A stretch of DNA of 38,687 nucleotides from positions 1-38,687 of the forward strand of contig JANXQL010000040.1 in assembly GCA_025356815.1 (NCBI GenBank). The letters run 5' to 3'. Below are positions 36,684 to 38,687 of this stretch, in pieces; position 1 is the stretch's first letter; the number at the start of each line of letters is the position of its first letter. The DNA is from Pseudomonadota bacterium. Lineage in GTDB: Bacteria > Pseudomonadota > Gammaproteobacteria > Steroidobacterales > Steroidobacteraceae. Both the position numbers and the translations under genes were made by a program. The notes under the pieces were generated by a model, which was given only the letters and a program-made list of their open reading frames with translations, searched no databases and had not been told where the DNA came from.

Positions 36684-37277
36684 TCAGGCGCGGGTGTCGC
36701 GCATCGCCAGCAGGCGATCGCGGATCGGCTCTATGCCGGGCTTGCGGGCGAGGATTTCGTCCACCGACAGGCCAGCCAGCTCGTGCGGAAACACAAGCCA
36801 GCGATCTGTCTCGTGCAGGTAATAGTGCGGCACGCCAGGCGGGATGCAGCTGGCCGGCTTGCAGTAGATGGTCGCGATGCGTATCTCCGGCGTGTTGCGC
36901 CGGCACTCGTGGCGCAAGTCGTCGATCACCTGGCGGACGCTGCGGCCCGAGTCGTACACGTCGTCGATGATCAGCAGCGAGTCCTCGGCATTGATGGTGC
37001 GCACCAGGTAGTTGAGGCCGTGCACCTGGACCCTGGCCGCCGTCGTGCCGATGCCGGTGTACAGCGACGTGCGGATCGCGATGTGATCGGTGCGCACGCC
37101 GCAGAAGTCGAGCAACTCCTGCACGGCGATTCCGACCGGTGTGCCACCGCGCCAGATGCCGGCGATGTGCGTCGGTCGAAAGCCGCTGTCGAGGATCTTC
37201 AGTCCCAGCCGCCATGAGTCGGCGAGCAGTTCGTCGGCGGTGATATAGAGGCGATCCGGCATCGGCGTGTCGGTCAT
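36684..37277 (-). CDS. Purine-type phosphoribosyltransferase
   Basis: 197 residues from ATG 37277. The PRPP-binding loop is IIDDVYDSGRSV (103-114) and the pyrophosphate-binding region is IWRGGTPVG (41-49). The hood and the C-terminal PHYYLHETDRWLVFPHE segment resemble small hypoxanthine/xanthine/guanine phosphoribosyltransferases. It would convert the imported base and PRPP to a purine nucleotide. The gene lies seven bases after the second LacI gene and 66 bases before the GH127-like gene on the same strand. Exact base preference is not predictable, and a non-purine base is possible. Confidence 0.85.
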   Translation of the reverse strand: MTDTPMPDRLYITADELLADSWRLGLKILDSGFRPTHIAGIWRGGTPVGIAVQELLDFCGVRTDHIAIRTSLYTGIGTTAARVQVHGLNYLVRTINAEDSLLIIDDVYDSGRSVRQVIDDLRHECRRNTPEIRIATIYCKPASCIPPGVPHYYLHETDRWLVFPHELAGLSVDEILARKPGIEPIRDRLLAMRDTRA

Positions 37278-37284
37278 GGGCGTC

Positions 37285-38349
37285 TCACGGGCTGGGGTTG
37301 CACGAGGCGGGCGGGATTGGCGCGAGCGACCGCACCGAGCCACGCTCGATCAGTCGCGCCGGCAGTATGCGGCGTTCGGGCGGGTCATTCATGGGCCCGG
37401 CGATCCGTTCGAGCAGCAGTTCGAGGACCTGACGGCCGAGCTCCTCGATGGGCTGCTCGATGATCGTCAGTGGCGGGCTGGTCACGGTCGCCCACAGCTG
37501 GTCGTCGAAGGCCACGAGCGACAGCTCGTCCGGGATCAAGACGCCGGCCTCGCGAACCGCCCGCAGCACGCCCAGCGCCAGCAGGTTGCCGAGCGCGAGC
37601 ACGGCGCTCGGTCGCTGCGGTAGTTGCAGCAACTCGTGGGCGGCCGCGACGCCGGCCTCGATCGAATAGCCACTGCCGCGGATCAGCCAGTCCGGGCAGG
37701 CGAGCGCGGCCGCCTGCATGCCGCTGCGCCAGCCAGCAATCCGCTCATCGTTGGCGAACGTCCCCGGGCTGCCCTGCACGCACGCGATCCGCCGGTGGCC
37801 GCGTTCGACCAGATGGCGTACCGCGAGCACCGCGCCCTGTCGATGGTCGCTGGACACTGCTGGCAGCGAGTGTTCGGGCAGCAGCCGGTCGACGAGCACG
37901 CACGGGCGCTGGCGGAGCGCGTGCAACGCCGCGCCGGTGCCCGGCGTGCCAACCGGCGCCAGGATGAGTCCGTCGACCTGCCGGCTCAGCATCAGCGTGA
38001 CAGCCTGTGCCTCGACCGCGGCGTCCTCCTCGCTGTCGGCGATGAACACGGCGTAACCGCGATGGCGGGCGTGGCGCTCGATCTGACGCGCGAGCTGCGC
38101 GAAGAAGGGATTGGAGATGTCGGGGATCACGAGCCCGAGGGTCAGCGTGCGGCGCAGCCGCAGGCTGCGCGCGAGCTGGTCCACCACCAGCCCGGAACCG
38201 TGCGCCTGAGCGAGGATCCGATCGCGGGTCACGCGACTGATGCGGTAGCGCTCGCCCTGACCGCTGAGGACGCGCGACACGGTCGCGGTCGACAGGCCCA
38301 ATGCCGCGGCGAGGCTCTTCAGGGAGGGTGGGGCGGTGCCGGATTGCAT
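37285..38349 (-). CDS. LacI family transcriptional regulator (second)
   Basis: 354 residues from ATG 38349. A GTG at 38400 would add 17 residues, but it would begin inside the candidate operator, and the helix-turn-helix (SLKSLAAALGLSTATVSRVL, beginning at about residue 9) needs no such extension. The effector domain begins LGLVIPDISNPFFAQL. It is followed after seven bases by the phosphoribosyltransferase and is divergent from the ABC binding lipoprotein, so it probably controls both sides. It is a paralogue of, not a near-copy of, the LacI at 25340-26323. Confidence 0.9.
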   Translation of the reverse strand: MQSGTAPPSLKSLAAALGLSTATVSRVLSGQGERYRISRVTRDRILAQAHGSGLVVDQLARSLRLRRTLTLGLVIPDISNPFFAQLARQIERHARHRGYAVFIADSEEDAAVEAQAVTLMLSRQVDGLILAPVGTPGTGAALHALRQRPCVLVDRLLPEHSLPAVSSDHRQGAVLAVRHLVERGHRRIACVQGSPGTFANDERIAGWRSGMQAAALACPDWLIRGSGYSIEAGVAAAHELLQLPQRPSAVLALGNLLALGVLRAVREAGVLIPDELSLVAFDDQLWATVTSPPLTIIEQPIEELGRQVLELLLERIAGPMNDPPERRILPARLIERGSVRSLAPIPPASCNPSP

Positions 38350-38396
38350 GGCGGTCGCGGGTCCGTGGGCGCGCTTGACGATGAAAATCGAGAGTT

Positions 38397-38412
38397 GCAC
38401 AATCGATTGCGC
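38397..38412. promoter_or_regulatory. LacI-type operator in the second divergent intergenic region
   Basis: GCACAATCGATTGCGC is symmetric at 14 of 16 positions around a central CG, with a perfect inner CAATCGATTG. It lies 48 bases before the LacI start and 39 bases before the ABC lipoprotein start, in the only 101 bases between the two divergent genes. Autoregulation and control of the transporter is the simplest reading. Confidence 0.5.
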
Positions 38413-38450
38413 CCATCAAGAACCACAATGAATCCGCGAAGGGACCAGGC

Positions 38451-38687
38451 ATGCGAGCGATCCTGATCGGCGTGACGCTGGGCGTCGTGCTCACCCTCGC
38501 CGGCTGCAAGCCGGCTGGCCCGTCGACCGCCACGACGGATGCCCGCCCCAAAGTCGCGCTGGTGATGAAGTCCCTCGCCAACGACTTCTTCGCGACGATG
38601 GCGAAGGGTGCAAGCGAGCATCAGGCGGCGCATGCCGCCGACTACGTACTGCTCGTGTCGGGCATCAAGAACGAGACCGATCTCACC
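38451..38687 (+). CDS. Ribose-type ABC transporter substrate-binding lipoprotein, N-terminal part (runs off window)
   Basis: Only the first 79 residues are present. ATG 38451 has GAAGGGA six bases upstream. The signal peptide ends in a lipobox LAGC (Cys19), so the protein is a lipoprotein, unlike soluble E. coli RbsB. After a short linker the type I periplasmic-binding fold starts: KVALVMKSLANDFFATMAKGA, then DYVLLVSGIKNETDL. This is the Peripla_BP_4 pattern of ribose, allose or xylose binders. The ATPase and permease genes would be expected just beyond the window. Binding of ribose is inferred from rbsK and the nucleoside hydrolase. Confidence 0.82.
   Translation, partial: MRAILIGVTLGVVLTLAGCKPAGPSTATTDARPKVALVMKSLANDFFATMAKGASEHQAAHAADYVLLVSGIKNETDLT

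Overview
The window comes from a high-GC Gammaproteobacterium, probably of the Xanthomonadales, Nevskiales or Steroidobacter-like lineages. This is inferred from the dnaX-ybaB-recR cluster directly behind a 4.5S RNA gene, orn divergent from rsgA, a PpsR/PpsA pair, a DUF1249 (YqiB-like) protein, a prc tail-specific protease and a TonB-dependent receptor locus. Genus cannot be told from the sequence alone. No tRNA, rRNA, insertion sequence, phage gene or CRISPR array was seen.

Layout. Positions 1-3159 hold the end of a flavin-dependent halogenase and a coupled pair encoding an exported cupredoxin-like protein and an outer-membrane barrel. Positions 3262-10531 are core genome: 4.5S RNA, dnaX, ybaB, recR, then on the other strand an M48 peptidase and rsgA, then orn and an ArnT-like membrane glycosyltransferase. 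Positions 10624-16030 hold a GFA-fold zinc protein, ppsA divergent from ppsR, DUF1249 and an unknown coiled-coil protein. Positions 16056-24696 carry envelope and proteolysis genes: prc, a small membrane protein, an M28 aminopeptidase, an HExxH metallopeptidase, a small lipoprotein, a small membrane protein, a Gfo/Idh/MocA oxidoreductase (GnnA-like) and a TPR protein placed behind thymidine kinase.

Positions 24707-38687 are the most coherent accessory region and read as a purine nucleoside/ribose utilization locus. It contains thymidine kinase, a LacI regulator with ribokinase, a TonB-dependent receptor, an AzgA-type purine base permease, a nucleoside hydrolase with a signal peptide, an exported carboxylesterase, a Tat-exported GH127-like glycosidase with a discoidin-like C-terminus, a purine-type phosphoribosyltransferase, a second LacI regulator, and the start of a ribose-type ABC substrate-binding lipoprotein that runs off the end. 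The inferred flow is: receptor brings a nucleoside or nucleoside conjugate across the outer membrane; periplasmic enzymes trim it and split it into base and ribose; base enters through the permease and is salvaged by the phosphoribosyltransferase; ribose enters through the ABC system and is phosphorylated by ribokinase. Palindromes in both divergent intergenic regions are candidate operators for the two LacI proteins.
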